A DNA stretch of 38,573 nt from a virus, in IMG/VR virus record IMGVR_UViG_3300042305_001022, positions 1 through 38,573 of that record, one strand, 5' to 3'. Made by a program: the position numbers and the translations under genes. How positions within the stretch are numbered: the first letter of the stretch is position 1; each line of letters starts with the position of its first letter. Of this stretch, positions 20,636 to 30,237 are shown piece after piece. The notes under the pieces were generated by a model. That model had not been told where the DNA came from. It saw only the letters and a list, made by a program, of their open reading frames with translations, and ran no database searches.

Positions 20636-22587
20636 TGCCCTTCCAGTCCTCAGACGCACTCGATGACCAGATGCTTCTGGATGGAAGCACCGCATTCTCC
20701 ACAGGCGTCATCTCCGCCACTCGTCCAGATGGCATCCCTGCAACCAGCATGGAGTCGGCCATCAACATGGACTACGACGACTTCGGAAACCTCGTCACTC
20801 GCGTCGGGACCGTTTCGCTCGCAGGCAACGCCGTGTCCGGCAACTGGGAGAACATCGTGGACAACTGGGAGTCGGTCGTCTCCTACTTCGGATCAAACCT
20901 TCCGACCAACGCCACAGTCTTCTCCGGATTCTACTTCGACACAGCGGCATCCGAAAGACTCGTCATCGCGGTCAATGACACGTTGACCAAGAGCCTCTAC
21001 TACGGGGCTCCAGCGGCATCCTACAACCTCATTTCGGGATCCACGTTGTCCTCGTCGGCAACCTACGTCTACTTCGCGCAGATCAACGACAAGCTGTTCT
21101 ACTCAGACGGAGTCGGGTCGCTCAGATACATCACTTCAGCAAACGCCTACTCATCGGTCACAGCCGGCAAAATCAGCCGCATCGATGTCATCAACCAAGG
21201 CAGCAACCTCTCGGGTATCCCTGCTGTCACCATCGCCGCTCCACCAAGCGGGACGACCGCAACCGCCGAGGCCATCGTCGCCAATGACGGCAACCTCGTA
21301 GCAATCACCATCACCAATCCTGGCAGCGGGTATGTCACGGCTCCTACCGTCAACATCAGCGGTGGCGGCGGTGCCCACGCAGTCGCCTACGTCTCGCTCG
21401 CGCCTCCCGCCAAGCCGCTCTACCTCGTCAGCCACACCAACAGGCTCTGGTGCGCTTCAGCAGATACCGCAAACCCGCCAGACACCCTCTACTTCTCGGA
21501 CATCCTCGACGGCGAATCATGGGATCCACTCGGATCCATCCGGGTCGGTGGCGACGGCGATCCAATCAGGGGTCTCTACTCTTGGTTCGGCTACCGACTC
21601 GTCGTCTTCAAGGAACGCTCCATCTGGGCCGTCGATGCCGATCCCACACAGGATCCAGCAGACTGGTCCATCAGCCTCATCAGCGGCAACATCGGTTGCT
21701 CGTCGCACCGGTCGATCGCAGCCGTCGGCCCCGATGTCTTCTTCCTCGCCCGTGATGGCGTCCGCTCCCTCCAGCAGATCCAAGCGGGCACCCAGACCAG
21801 CATCGGTCTCGCACTCTCCAGCCCAATCAACGATCTCATCAGCAGGATCAACAAGACCAAGCTGGACCTCTGCGACGGCGTCTTCTGGAACAACCGCTAC
21901 ATGCTGGCGGTTCCGCTCGTAACAGATCAGCCATACATCCTCGGAACGGAAACCGAGTTCGCCCTGCTCACCGAGAACTCTGTCCAGATCGCCCTCGAAG
22001 GAGCCCTCAACGAGAACAACGCCGTCATCGTGTACCACTCGCTGGCCCGCTCCTGGCTCGGCTACTGGGACAACTGGATCGTCAACGACTTCATTCCCAC
22101 CTCGTTCTCGACACTCGGCCCAGTTCTCATGTTCGCCGGCGACATCGTCTCGGTCGCGGCTGGCGCAGGCCAGGTATGGTCGTTCAACGACTACCTGCCC
22201 GGGAGCCGAACCAACCCGATTGCGGCATCGGCTTACCTCGACGGCGGATCCAACTACGCATCCACGGTCATCACGAAGGCGTACAACCTAGGCGAGCCCA
22301 TCCCGGACAAGATCGGCTACAGCATCCAGTTCGCCTTCGACAACCCGTACACGACCTCAAACACGACCGCCTCGATCTCGCTGGCCAAGAACATGAGCGG
22401 GACATTCTCCACTCTGGATTCCGCCCTCTCGATCACCAACTCCCAGAAGTTCCTCAAAGCCTACAACCTCATCAGTCAAGGGCGTTGGAACACCCTGCAA
22501 TTCAAGGTGGAAACCACAGGAGGGAGACTGTCCCTGCAATCCACGATCCTGTCCGGATTCGTTGATTCCGTTCGTCCGCAGCAATGA
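20635..22587 (+). CDS. Tail nozzle / stopper-like beta-propeller protein
   Basis: 650 residues. Propeller-like segments (NRLWCASADT, TLYFSDILDGESWDPLGSIRVGGDGDPIRGL, RLVVFKERSIWAVDAD) resemble tail tubular protein B or P22-type stabilisation proteins. A separate ~70-residue module at about 180-250 (IDVINQGSNLSGIPAVTI, ITNPGSGYVTAPTVNISGGGG) is a common inserted surface domain. It should close the tail tube and gate DNA exit. One base overlaps the previous stop; ATGA joins it to the next gene. Confidence 0.7.
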   Translation: MPFQSSDALDDQMLLDGSTAFSTGVISATRPDGIPATSMESAINMDYDDFGNLVTRVGTVSLAGNAVSGNWENIVDNWESVVSYFGSNLPTNATVFSGFYFDTAASERLVIAVNDTLTKSLYYGAPAASYNLISGSTLSSSATYVYFAQINDKLFYSDGVGSLRYITSANAYSSVTAGKISRIDVINQGSNLSGIPAVTIAAPPSGTTATAEAIVANDGNLVAITITNPGSGYVTAPTVNISGGGGAHAVAYVSLAPPAKPLYLVSHTNRLWCASADTANPPDTLYFSDILDGESWDPLGSIRVGGDGDPIRGLYSWFGYRLVVFKERSIWAVDADPTQDPADWSISLISGNIGCSSHRSIAAVGPDVFFLARDGVRSLQQIQAGTQTSIGLALSSPINDLISRINKTKLDLCDGVFWNNRYMLAVPLVTDQPYILGTETEFALLTENSVQIALEGALNENNAVIVYHSLARSWLGYWDNWIVNDFIPTSFSTLGPVLMFAGDIVSVAAGAGQVWSFNDYLPGSRTNPIAASAYLDGGSNYASTVITKAYNLGEPIPDKIGYSIQFAFDNPYTTSNTTASISLAKNMSGTFSTLDSALSITNSQKFLKAYNLISQGRWNTLQFKVETTGGRLSLQSTILSGFVDSVRPQQ

Positions 22588-22991
22588 CGCCGCACCCAAC
22601 CATCATCGCCGCTGCCAAGCTGCTGAAGGAGAAGTGGCCCACTTGTTCCACGTGGAACAATGACCAGATCCTCAACTGGATCGGAATCTTCAACGCCAAG
22701 AAGCAAATCGGGATCGTTCAGGATGAGAATGGCGAATGCTGTGGAGTAGGAGCCGTTCGGTTCCTGCACTCTGCGGAACAGGCGGAAGACATTTACGCCG
22801 ATTACCCCGACGGTCACATCGCATGGATCGAGATGGTGGCGACAACCAAGCCGTTGGCGGTGCAAACCCTGTGGTTGGCCATGAAGAACATGTGCCCGCC
22901 GCAGGTCACAAAGCTGGGAGGGGTGCGGAAAGGCGTTTCCCGTTTGTACGATTTTCAGCGGTATCACACACTTCTGATGAACAGGATTTGA
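22584..22991 (+). CDS. GNAT-like protein of the virion-interior block
   Basis: 135 residues. The central part (IGIVQDENGECCGVGAVRFL, then DYPDGHIAWIEMVAT) and the end (GVRKGVSRLYDFQRYHTLLM) follow the strand-helix order of GNAT acetyltransferases, but no clear acetyl-CoA-binding (Q/R-x-x-G-x-G/A) loop is seen. Similar GNAT-shaped proteins occur between tail-tube and internal virion genes in podophages, where they may be structural. Function uncertain. Confidence 0.5.
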   Translation: MTPHPTIIAAAKLLKEKWPTCSTWNNDQILNWIGIFNAKKQIGIVQDENGECCGVGAVRFLHSAEQAEDIYADYPDGHIAWIEMVATTKPLAVQTLWLAMKNMCPPQVTKLGGVRKGVSRLYDFQRYHTLLMNRI

Positions 22992-22992
22992 T

Positions 22993-24159
22993 ATGGGTGG
23001 AACATACAGGGCACCAGACTTGGCGGCGGCAAACCGGGAAGCGGTCTATGCACAGGCACAGACCTTCCCGATCATTCGAGCAATCGAGACAGCCTCAAGG
23101 CTTGGCACTGAGGCGTCCTACCCTGTTTATGACGCATCAGGGAACAAGATCGGTGAACGCCAAGTCGATTTCACCGGAATGGGCGATGTCGATCTCACCC
23201 GGGAAACCGCTCGCGCCCTCGCTGGTTTGGCCCCTGAACAGGCCAGACTTCAGCTTGAAGCCTCTCAGCAGCGACTTCCGTCCGGTCAGACGCTCGGTGA
23301 AGCGTTCGCACAGCAGCGCAGGGCGGAACTTGAAGCTCTGGATCCAACTCGTTACGGACTCTACGAGAGCTTCCTGACGGACCTCGGCAGACCTTCCACA
23401 GCCGCTCAGGCCGTTCCTGAAGCCCCCACCTACGAGCGTGTCGGAATGCCTGCCGCGCCGCAGGATGTCGGTTCTGCGGCCCAGATGCGTAGAGACCTCG
23501 AACGCCAGATCGCATCCGGTCTCGCCCAAGCCGGGACGCTCGATCCTGCGATGATCCGCGCTGCCGAGCAGGCCGCCCGCGCCCGTGGAACCGCCACCGG
23601 CAACATCCTCGGAAACCTATCCGCGTTCCGCGAAGCCCGCGCTGTCAATGAGGCGATCGCCAACGCAGATATCCAACGCCGTCAGCAAGCTCTTGGCCTA
23701 CTCCAGAGCGGTCAGACCACGAGCGATGTCGCCAATCGACAGGCTCAGGAGGCGTTCCAGAACATCCTCGCTGCCACCGGCCAGCGAAACACGGCGGCGC
23801 AGCAGACCTTCGCGGGTCAGATGGCTCAGCAGCAGCAGCAGCAGGCCGGTCGCCAGCAGAACATCGCCAACATCCAGTCCGCCCTGGGACTCCAACCGAT
23901 CGTCTCTCAAGCCGCCCAACTCGGTGGTCTCCAGCAGGGCGCTTCTCCGTTCGCTGCTCCGCAGCTCATGCAGGGAATGCAGCAGGCGGGTCCGGGTCAG
24001 CTCATGCAGTTGGGATCCAGCTTCGCTCTACAGAACGCCCAGAATGCGTTCCAGGCTTCGCAGACAGGATCTCCGTTGGCCATATTCCAAGGACTCACCG
24101 GAGGCATCGCAAATCTTGGATCTGCTTATGGCAAAAATGGTTTCAATCTAGGAGGTTGA
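22993..24159 (+). CDS. Internal virion (ejection) protein candidate, Gln/Ala-rich
   Basis: 388 residues, rich in Ala and Gln, mostly helical, with a poly-Gln stretch (AQQQQQQAGRQQN) near 278-290. The end is Gly-rich (FQGLTGGIANLGSAYGKNGF). Helical, low-aromatic composition and position after the nozzle fit an ejection protein stored in the head and delivered with DNA. No lytic transglycosylase motif is visible. Confidence 0.55.
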   Translation: MGGTYRAPDLAAANREAVYAQAQTFPIIRAIETASRLGTEASYPVYDASGNKIGERQVDFTGMGDVDLTRETARALAGLAPEQARLQLEASQQRLPSGQTLGEAFAQQRRAELEALDPTRYGLYESFLTDLGRPSTAAQAVPEAPTYERVGMPAAPQDVGSAAQMRRDLERQIASGLAQAGTLDPAMIRAAEQAARARGTATGNILGNLSAFREARAVNEAIANADIQRRQQALGLLQSGQTTSDVANRQAQEAFQNILAATGQRNTAAQQTFAGQMAQQQQQQAGRQQNIANIQSALGLQPIVSQAAQLGGLQQGASPFAAPQLMQGMQQAGPGQLMQLGSSFALQNAQNAFQASQTGSPLAIFQGLTGGIANLGSAYGKNGFNLGG

Positions 24160-24162
24160 TCT

Positions 24163-25173
24163 ATGGCAGAAGCATCCGACTCATTTGAAATGGTCGGCGA
24201 AGTGCCGCCAGAATACATCTATCCGGCACTCAGACCGGAAGGGAATCTCTTCGGCGCTAAGCTCGGACAAGATCTTGAGCCGTTCGGACTTCCTGGCGTC
24301 AAACCCGGAGAGTTCTTCGAGGACAATGCCGGCAACGTCTACGATTGGCTCACCGATCAGTTCATCATGGTTAACGAGCCGTCAACGCTCGGACCAGTCG
24401 ATCTGTCTCAGCCTCCTGCGCCACCCCGCCGACCGGCAATGGCCGCACCGCCAGCGGTCAGGAATGTGTTCCCTTTCGGCCCAGTAGAGGATCTCCAACC
24501 TCCCGTCACACTCCAGATGCCCAATCTCGGGGTGCCGATGAACACCGCTCCGGCCAGAACCCCCATGGCTGCGACAACCCCCGTATCACGCATCGACATC
24601 CCGACCGGACAGTCGAATGTTGGAACAGAGATCCCGGGAATGCCGGGAACCAACTATGGCGATGAGATCATCAACAATACTGGTGATAGGTGGAATTACG
24701 AAAAGGGTGATTGGGATTACGCAACCACTCCGCAGCCCCCATACAAAACGGATGAGGGAGCGGTAGTCTATCCTGGTGGAGTCTCGCCTGTTGTCCCAGA
24801 GCCCGAGACGCCGCGTCCCACGATCACCTTGCCGACCGAAGCCGTCACCACCACCCCGGTGACGCCAGCTCCCGTTTACGAGGACAAGGTGACGATCACG
24901 CCACCTACGTTCCCCACGTTCGAGTTTCTGGAGCCAGCGCCGACTCGCACCCCGATCACGCTGCCTCGGACATCGGTGATCAGTAGGCCAATGCCTGCGG
25001 TCACCCCATTGCCCGAACTTCCCACCGTTCCCACCGATACCCGCCGCGCTCCGGAGGCCCTGCTCAGGAGCTTCCGCGACATCAACTACGATCCCGAGGA
25101 GATCCTCGCAGCGGCGATGCGGAGCATGGGCGGGCGCATGGCCCGTCGGTCCATCCTCAACGAACTCAGCTAA
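24163..25173 (+). CDS. Pro-rich virion-region protein
   Basis: 336 residues. The first ~75 look globular (YIYPALRPEGNLFGAKLG, GNVYDWLTDQFIM). A long Pro/Thr-rich linker follows (about 80-300; many PxTP and PVT units) and then a helical end (RAPEALLRSFRDINYDPEEILAAAMRSMGGR). AGGAGG before the ATG, inside the previous gene, is a good Shine-Dalgarno. Probably a minor virion or ejection-associated protein with an extended linker. Confidence 0.5.
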   Translation: MAEASDSFEMVGEVPPEYIYPALRPEGNLFGAKLGQDLEPFGLPGVKPGEFFEDNAGNVYDWLTDQFIMVNEPSTLGPVDLSQPPAPPRRPAMAAPPAVRNVFPFGPVEDLQPPVTLQMPNLGVPMNTAPARTPMAATTPVSRIDIPTGQSNVGTEIPGMPGTNYGDEIINNTGDRWNYEKGDWDYATTPQPPYKTDEGAVVYPGGVSPVVPEPETPRPTITLPTEAVTTTPVTPAPVYEDKVTITPPTFPTFEFLEPAPTRTPITLPRTSVISRPMPAVTPLPELPTVPTDTRRAPEALLRSFRDINYDPEEILAAAMRSMGGRMARRSILNELS

Positions 25174-25179
25174 CGATCT

Positions 25180-26655
25180 ATGGCTACACCGCAAAACTAC
25201 TCGGTTGATCTCGAAGCCGCCGCTTCACGGCGGATCAACCCGTTTCTCAAGGGCCTGACCATGCTCACCGGCGGTCTCGCTGGCGAGTTCACTGGGACCA
25301 ACGAGCAGATCCGTGAGCGGAACAGGGCTCGTCAGGCGCTGCTTCAAGAGGAACTTCAGAAGCGGGATGAGCAGCGGGCAATGGAGCGTCAGTTGATGAT
25401 CAACGCGCTTCAGTCAGGAGTGGGCCAACTGCAAGGTGCCACGCTTGAGGAGAAGATGGCTGACTTCAGAAACAAGCAGCTTCAACAGAGTATCATCGCA
25501 TCTGAGGCTACAAGATTTGGGCTTGGTCAGACTACTGGTCCTTCACAGTTTGAAGCGGATCCATTGTATCGAGCCACTGCTGCAAAAGCTCAAGCCGAGA
25601 TGGCTAAACGCGGCGCTGAACTCACTCAGACCCGTGATATCAATGCCGAGGAAAACCGTCAGTTCCTGATGGGTCGTAATGTTCCAATTCCTGAAAACGC
25701 CACGGCTGGCCAACTTGAAGCTCTTCGCCGCACTGAAGATATCAAGATGCAGTCGGCTATTCCGTTTGAGCAACGTGGAGAAGTCGCCAAGGCCGGTTTG
25801 AGAAGGCTGCAAGCCGCAGGTGCTTACCCGTCACCGATGGATGTTTCCAAGATGACGGCTGCTCAGGCTATTGCCGAGGAAGAGCCTGCTTCCAAGCAGT
25901 ACGCCGAAAGCCAGCGCGTGTTTGCGTTTCAGAAGCGTGAACAGGCTGAACAAAACGCTGTTCGTGGATTCATGCAGGAGGCCGCCAAAGAAGCTCCTGA
26001 TCAGACCAAGTTGCAGGAGATGTTCTACGCTCTTCCGGTCGATGCCCAGAAGGATGCTCGCAATCGCCAGATTGCCGGTGTCACGAGTGTTGCAACCCCC
26101 AAAGAGCGTGAACAGCTCACCAAGTATTCCGGGCTGCTTTCCAAGGCTCAGACACTGGTTGGAAATATCTCCGAGTTGGCCAAGAGCGAGGATCTGGCCA
26201 AGGTCTCGCAGGATAACTTCAATGGCTTCACTAGCTGGCTTCGTGGAGTTACCAACAAGTACGGCACAGAGGATCCCAAGGTCGCTTTGCTCAACGATAT
26301 TGTTCAGCAGTTCGAGCAAGTCGTTGCTGGCACTCGGAAAGACCTGTTTGGCGCTTCGCTCACTGGAAACGAGTTGGTTTCAGCACGTTCTCAGTTTGGT
26401 GATCCCAATTCCGCGAACTTCCTGCCTCGAATGATCACGTTCTTGGATAGCGTGTTGACCCGGGATGTTGTACAGGAAGACTTCAAGGACTTTGGGATCC
26501 AAGTCCCTCAAGCTCTTGAGAAGCGTACCAAAGAGGCTCGTGACGCTTGGATGAAGGCTCGGGAAGGATTCAACTTCGGAGGGAAGAAACAGGGGCTTAC
26601 TCCTGACAAGGAGGCTCGTCTTCGAGAACTCCGCGCCAAGAAGAACGCTCAATAA
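25180..26655 (+). CDS. Internal virion protein candidate, helical
   Basis: 491 residues. After an N-terminal Gly-rich stretch (KGLTMLTGGLAGEF), most of the sequence is long charged helices (RNRARQALLQEELQKRDEQRAMERQ) with Gln-rich segments, and the tail is basic. No enzyme motif. Length and composition fit a core or ejection protein. It ends just before the large 854-residue protein. Confidence 0.55.
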   Translation: MATPQNYSVDLEAAASRRINPFLKGLTMLTGGLAGEFTGTNEQIRERNRARQALLQEELQKRDEQRAMERQLMINALQSGVGQLQGATLEEKMADFRNKQLQQSIIASEATRFGLGQTTGPSQFEADPLYRATAAKAQAEMAKRGAELTQTRDINAEENRQFLMGRNVPIPENATAGQLEALRRTEDIKMQSAIPFEQRGEVAKAGLRRLQAAGAYPSPMDVSKMTAAQAIAEEEPASKQYAESQRVFAFQKREQAEQNAVRGFMQEAAKEAPDQTKLQEMFYALPVDAQKDARNRQIAGVTSVATPKEREQLTKYSGLLSKAQTLVGNISELAKSEDLAKVSQDNFNGFTSWLRGVTNKYGTEDPKVALLNDIVQQFEQVVAGTRKDLFGASLTGNELVSARSQFGDPNSANFLPRMITFLDSVLTRDVVQEDFKDFGIQVPQALEKRTKEARDAWMKAREGFNFGGKKQGLTPDKEARLRELRAKKNAQ

Positions 26656-26664
26656 CATCATCCT

Positions 26665-29229
26665 ATGGCTCAACTTACCGCCGCAGAAGAAGCTGAACTC
26701 GCAGCACTTGAGGCCGAACTTGTCGGGCGCGATACCGTTGATGAGTCGCAAGCCAGACAGGAACGTATTCGGATGATGGCCGAAGCTCGTAGTGGTGGCA
26801 TGGCTGCTGGTCCAATCAGCCCGCAGGCCACTGCTACTGGTCTTCGCTACGGGCTTCCTCTCGCAGCCGGTTTCGCCACCGGTCCCGCCGCAGGTATCGC
26901 CGCACTGGGTCGCGCCGCTCTCATCGGAGGAGGAGCCGCTGGGGCTGGCGAAGCGGGAGCCCAGACTGTCGAGAAGCTCGCTGAAGGACAGGAGTATCGT
27001 CCGGGTCAGATTGTTGGAGCGGCAGTTCGAGGTGCCGCGCCGATGTTCAAAGGCGCTCCAGCAAAAACGATTGGAACATCCGCTTTGACTGGTCTGCTTG
27101 GAGGGGCAGCAGAAGGAAAGGTTGAGGGATTCAAATCCGGTGCATACGAAGCTGGCGTGTCAGCACTTGGACCCGCCATTGCGGAATCCGTAGGAGGATT
27201 TGGAAGAAACCTTGGAAGGTTCTTCTCAAGAGGCGTTTCAAGGGCTGAAGACATCGAGCGAATCGGTCCCGGAGTGGAGGCCACTGTAGGCCAAGCATTC
27301 CCCGAGCTGGCTGGTCTCGAATCCCGTGTTGCTGCTCAGACCGGAAGCCAAGCACTCAAGGAGCGACTCAATCAGCAGGCCGAGGCAATCACTCGTGCAG
27401 TGGTTGGTGTCTCCGGTATGCCCGCTGAGACGTATCCAGACATCGTTCGCCGCGTTGCTTCTACCATGAGCAACATGGATCCGGCATCCATCGAGAGATT
27501 GGCCAATGAGGCGGATGCGGTGAACACCGCTCGCAACGCGGTCGAGAAAGCTCGCACCGGAGCCCAAAAGAGTCTGCTTCAGGAATCGCTCTCAGAGGCT
27601 GAGAACGAGTTCCGCAAGCGCATCGATCTCGAAACCATGGCCGGTGGGATCAAAGCGGGCGGAGTGCAACCGTTTCAGTCCGCTGCGATGGGCCGAGAGG
27701 TCGAGACCGTGTTCGATGATGCTCGAAAGGCGTTCTCAACCAAGGCAAACGAACTCTACACTCCAGTCAAACAGTTCGAGAATGATCCGGTGTTCACTCT
27801 GTACACCAAGCCTTCGGCTAACGTGAACTCTGTTCAGGATGAGGTGCTGGATGTCCTTGCGAAATACCCACAGCTCTCAAGTGGAGCACAAGGTGCTCAG
27901 TTCACCCCATATTTCTCTCGTTTGCAGTCGATCCTTGAGAATCGTAATCCCGCATCTCTGAACGAACTGCGGGCGATTCGAGAGAATCTCTACGCTGCTG
28001 CTGATTCAGCGGGACAATCGTTCGGCACTCGCGCTCAACGAGACATCCGCAACATCGCCAATCGGATCACCGAGACGATCGACTCTCAGGCTCCTTCAGC
28101 GTTCGGGCAGGCCAATGCAGACGCGTTGAGAACTGCCAACGACTTCTACTCGAAGTTTCGTTCAAGATTCGATGAGTTCGGGGTCGCTCAAGCCTTCAAA
28201 CCCGAGCGTATGGAGACCGCTCAGATGGCTGAGGCAGTTCGTGGCCGCGTCGCCAAGCAGGGTGTCGAGACTCCGGCGTTCCAGAACGCCATCACGCTCC
28301 TTGATGACCTCAAAGCGGCTGGTGCTCAGGGTGTCCCTGACTCCAAGAAGCTGGCCGACATCACGCGATCTGGAATTGTCGATCGCTCGCTCAATGCCGA
28401 GACCAGAGAACTGAACCTTCGCCAGCTCGCAAGCGATCTGAACAACATCGAGCAGCAGAGTCCTGGCGGGTTGGCCAAGCTCGGGTTCGGAACCACTCAG
28501 GAACTCAAGCGATTCGTGCGGTTTGTCACCGGACTTGAGAACGCCGAGAAGGTTGGCCCTGAAAAGATCGTTCAGCTTCTCAACACCGAGACTCCTGCTG
28601 GCTTTGCAGTCGCCTCCAGGGCCGTTCAGACGCTTCCGGATGTCGCCACCGTTGATTCGGTCATCTCTGCTCTCCAGAAACGCGCCACGAGCGGTTCTAA
28701 GATGGCCAAAGAGACGCTTGATTCTGTCCGCGCCCGCGAAATCGAGGACCTCCTGCTCGAAGTGCGCGGTGGACGACGCGGAGCCGCCACTGGAGCCGTC
28801 GGCATTCTCGCAGACCCGACTGAACGAGCCCGTATCGAGCGAATCCTTGGCCCCAAACTGCTTTCGGACATCGAAAAGACGTTCATTCCGGGCTTTCGCG
28901 TGATGGAAGAGGCCCGTGAGGCAGCAGGCCAAGCAGGATCTACCGTTCGGGGCGCTGCATTTGAACGTGCAACGCGAAAAGCAGCCGAATTGCCGGTCCA
29001 AATTGCGGCAGGAAAGGGCGCTAGCGGTGTCCTGTCCATGCTCAGTTCAATGGCCGATCTCGGAACCTACGCACTCGTCTCCAAGGCGATCGCCAAGGGA
29101 GCGGGTGTCAGCGGCATGCGATCCAGACGCGATTTCTTCAATGAAATGGCCAAAATTGCAGAGCTTCCACAGCCCTCGCAGTTAGCCGCTCTCCGCCGGT
29201 ACGCAGGCGAAGACGAGACCGAGAAATAA
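26665..29229 (+). CDS. Large internal virion (ejection) protein candidate
   Basis: 854 residues, the largest protein here. The acidic N-terminal helix is followed by Gly/Ala-rich hydrophobic stretches (about 55-100: LPLAAGFATGPAAGIAALG, LIGGGAAGAGEAGA; and ALTGLLGGAAEG) that could insert into membranes. The remaining ~650 residues are mostly helical. In T7-like phages the largest internal protein forms part of the channel across the cell envelope; the same role is inferred. I found no convincing lytic transglycosylase or protease site. Confidence 0.55.
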   Translation: MAQLTAAEEAELAALEAELVGRDTVDESQARQERIRMMAEARSGGMAAGPISPQATATGLRYGLPLAAGFATGPAAGIAALGRAALIGGGAAGAGEAGAQTVEKLAEGQEYRPGQIVGAAVRGAAPMFKGAPAKTIGTSALTGLLGGAAEGKVEGFKSGAYEAGVSALGPAIAESVGGFGRNLGRFFSRGVSRAEDIERIGPGVEATVGQAFPELAGLESRVAAQTGSQALKERLNQQAEAITRAVVGVSGMPAETYPDIVRRVASTMSNMDPASIERLANEADAVNTARNAVEKARTGAQKSLLQESLSEAENEFRKRIDLETMAGGIKAGGVQPFQSAAMGREVETVFDDARKAFSTKANELYTPVKQFENDPVFTLYTKPSANVNSVQDEVLDVLAKYPQLSSGAQGAQFTPYFSRLQSILENRNPASLNELRAIRENLYAAADSAGQSFGTRAQRDIRNIANRITETIDSQAPSAFGQANADALRTANDFYSKFRSRFDEFGVAQAFKPERMETAQMAEAVRGRVAKQGVETPAFQNAITLLDDLKAAGAQGVPDSKKLADITRSGIVDRSLNAETRELNLRQLASDLNNIEQQSPGGLAKLGFGTTQELKRFVRFVTGLENAEKVGPEKIVQLLNTETPAGFAVASRAVQTLPDVATVDSVISALQKRATSGSKMAKETLDSVRAREIEDLLLEVRGGRRGAATGAVGILADPTERARIERILGPKLLSDIEKTFIPGFRVMEEAREAAGQAGSTVRGAAFERATRKAAELPVQIAAGKGASGVLSMLSSMADLGTYALVSKAIAKGAGVSGMRSRRDFFNEMAKIAELPQPSQLAALRRYAGEDETEK

Positions 29230-29235
29230 TTTCTC
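29221..29235. other. AT-rich palindrome at the end of the late operon
   Basis: GAGAAA-TAA-TTTCTC is a perfect 6-base inverted repeat that contains the stop of the 854-residue gene. It may be a weak terminator or part of the control region for the following operon; no T-run follows. Confidence 0.35.
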
Positions 29236-29245
29236 AAGAAAAAGT

Positions 29246-29283
29246 TTGCAACGGTAGGCAACACGGTCCATTCTTTGGTCCGT
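29246..29283 (+). promoter_or_regulatory. Candidate promoter with operator dyad upstream of the HTH gene
   Basis: TTGCAA (29246-29251) lies 17 bases from CATTCT (a weak -10). Overlapping it is an imperfect dyad at 29263-29283: ACGG-T-CCA, loop TTCTT, TGG-T-CCGT. The right arm runs into the GTG start of the HTH gene. The arrangement suggests autoregulation of the replication/recombination operon. Confidence 0.4.
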
Positions 29284-29455
29284 GAGCGTAAAACTACTCT
29301 CGATCAAAGAGATCGCACAGGCACTCGGGACTCATCCCGAGACGGTGCGTCGATGGATCAGGGATGGTCGGCTTCCAGCCATGAGAGCAACGAAGCGCAC
29401 GATCCGTGTCCGCTCCGACGTAGTCGAACAACTACTCAGAAACAACGGCAAATGA
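29282..29455 (+). CDS. Small HTH DNA-binding protein (excisionase/MerR-like)
   Basis: 57 residues from a GTG at 29282. The sequence LLSIKEIAQALGTHPETVRRW, then IRDGRLPAMR and IRVRSDVVEQLL, is the winged-helix pattern of excisionase-type (HTH_17) proteins. With no integrase in the window, a transcription regulator is more likely than an excisionase. It opens the rightward replication/recombination operon, overlaps an upstream dyad and is coupled by ATGA to the RecT-like gene. Confidence 0.75.
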   Translation: MSVKLLSIKEIAQALGTHPETVRRWIRDGRLPAMRATKRTIRVRSDVVEQLLRNNGK

Positions 29456-30237
29456 ACAACGCAATCGCAACGACAACCGCTGATCCATCCGCAGAGATGT
29501 ACAGCAAAATCGCAGACCCCATCACCGCCATCGAGAAGATGGGCGAGTGGATAGCAGCCTCAGGAATGTTAGGCTGTACCAAGGTCGAACAGGGTAAACT
29601 CATCGCGTGGCAATGCGCCGCCGAGAAGAAGACCCCGTTCGATTTCAAGCGCGAGTACCACATCATCAACGGCTCCCTGAGCATGCGTTCCGACGCTATG
29701 CTGGCCGGCTACCGCGCTCGCGGTGGCAAGGTGCTGTGGAAGCAGTTCGACCAGAAGGCGGCAGTCGCTGTCTGGAAGTACGACGGCAACGAGTGCGAGA
29801 TCGGATTCTCAACCGAGGACGCCAAGCTCGCTGGCCTGCTCCCCGCCAAGCCGGGTTCCGGGTGGGCCAAGGATCCGGGTGCCATGCTCCGCGCCCGCTG
29901 TATCTCCAAGGCTATCCGCATGCTGGCCCCGGAGGTCGTCGCCGGTGTCTACACCCCGGAGGAGACCGAGGACTTCCAGCCCACCGCATCCGAGGTCGCT
30001 GTCACTCCCACCAAGGCGTTCGATCTCGTGGCCAAGCTCGAAGAACTGTTCGAGTCCCGCGAGGAAGATGTGAACGCGCTGCTGCTGAAAGCCGGTCGCA
30101 TCAAGGAAGGCCAGACCTTCCGAGACCTGGAAGACGCATTCGCTTCCAAGTACATCAGCAAGCCCGACCTGATCCTGAGCAAGCTGCCCGTGATCGTGAC
30201 CCCCGAAACCATCGTGACCACGGAGGTGCAGGCGTGA
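29452..30237 (+). CDS. RecT-like single-strand annealing protein
   Basis: 261 residues from the ATG at 29452 (ATGA overlap). Landmarks follow RecT-type recombinases: IINGSLSMRSDAMLAGYRARGG, then IGFSTEDAKLAGL, then WAKDPGAMLRARCISKAIRMLAPEVVAGVYTPEE. The C-terminal ~70 residues are helical. It should anneal complementary strands made by the neighbouring exonuclease. The GTGA overlap to that exonuclease supports a RecE/RecT-like pair. A remote Erf or Bet type is less likely. Confidence 0.75.
   Translation: MNNAIATTTADPSAEMYSKIADPITAIEKMGEWIAASGMLGCTKVEQGKLIAWQCAAEKKTPFDFKREYHIINGSLSMRSDAMLAGYRARGGKVLWKQFDQKAAVAVWKYDGNECEIGFSTEDAKLAGLLPAKPGSGWAKDPGAMLRARCISKAIRMLAPEVVAGVYTPEETEDFQPTASEVAVTPTKAFDLVAKLEELFESREEDVNALLLKAGRIKEGQTFRDLEDAFASKYISKPDLILSKLPVIVTPETIVTTEVQA

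Noticed and set aside
29275-29451. N-terminal extension of the RecT-like protein
   Set aside because: The extension is out-of-frame shadow of the HTH gene; the ATG at 29452 gives an ATGA junction and a natural RecT-like N-terminus.
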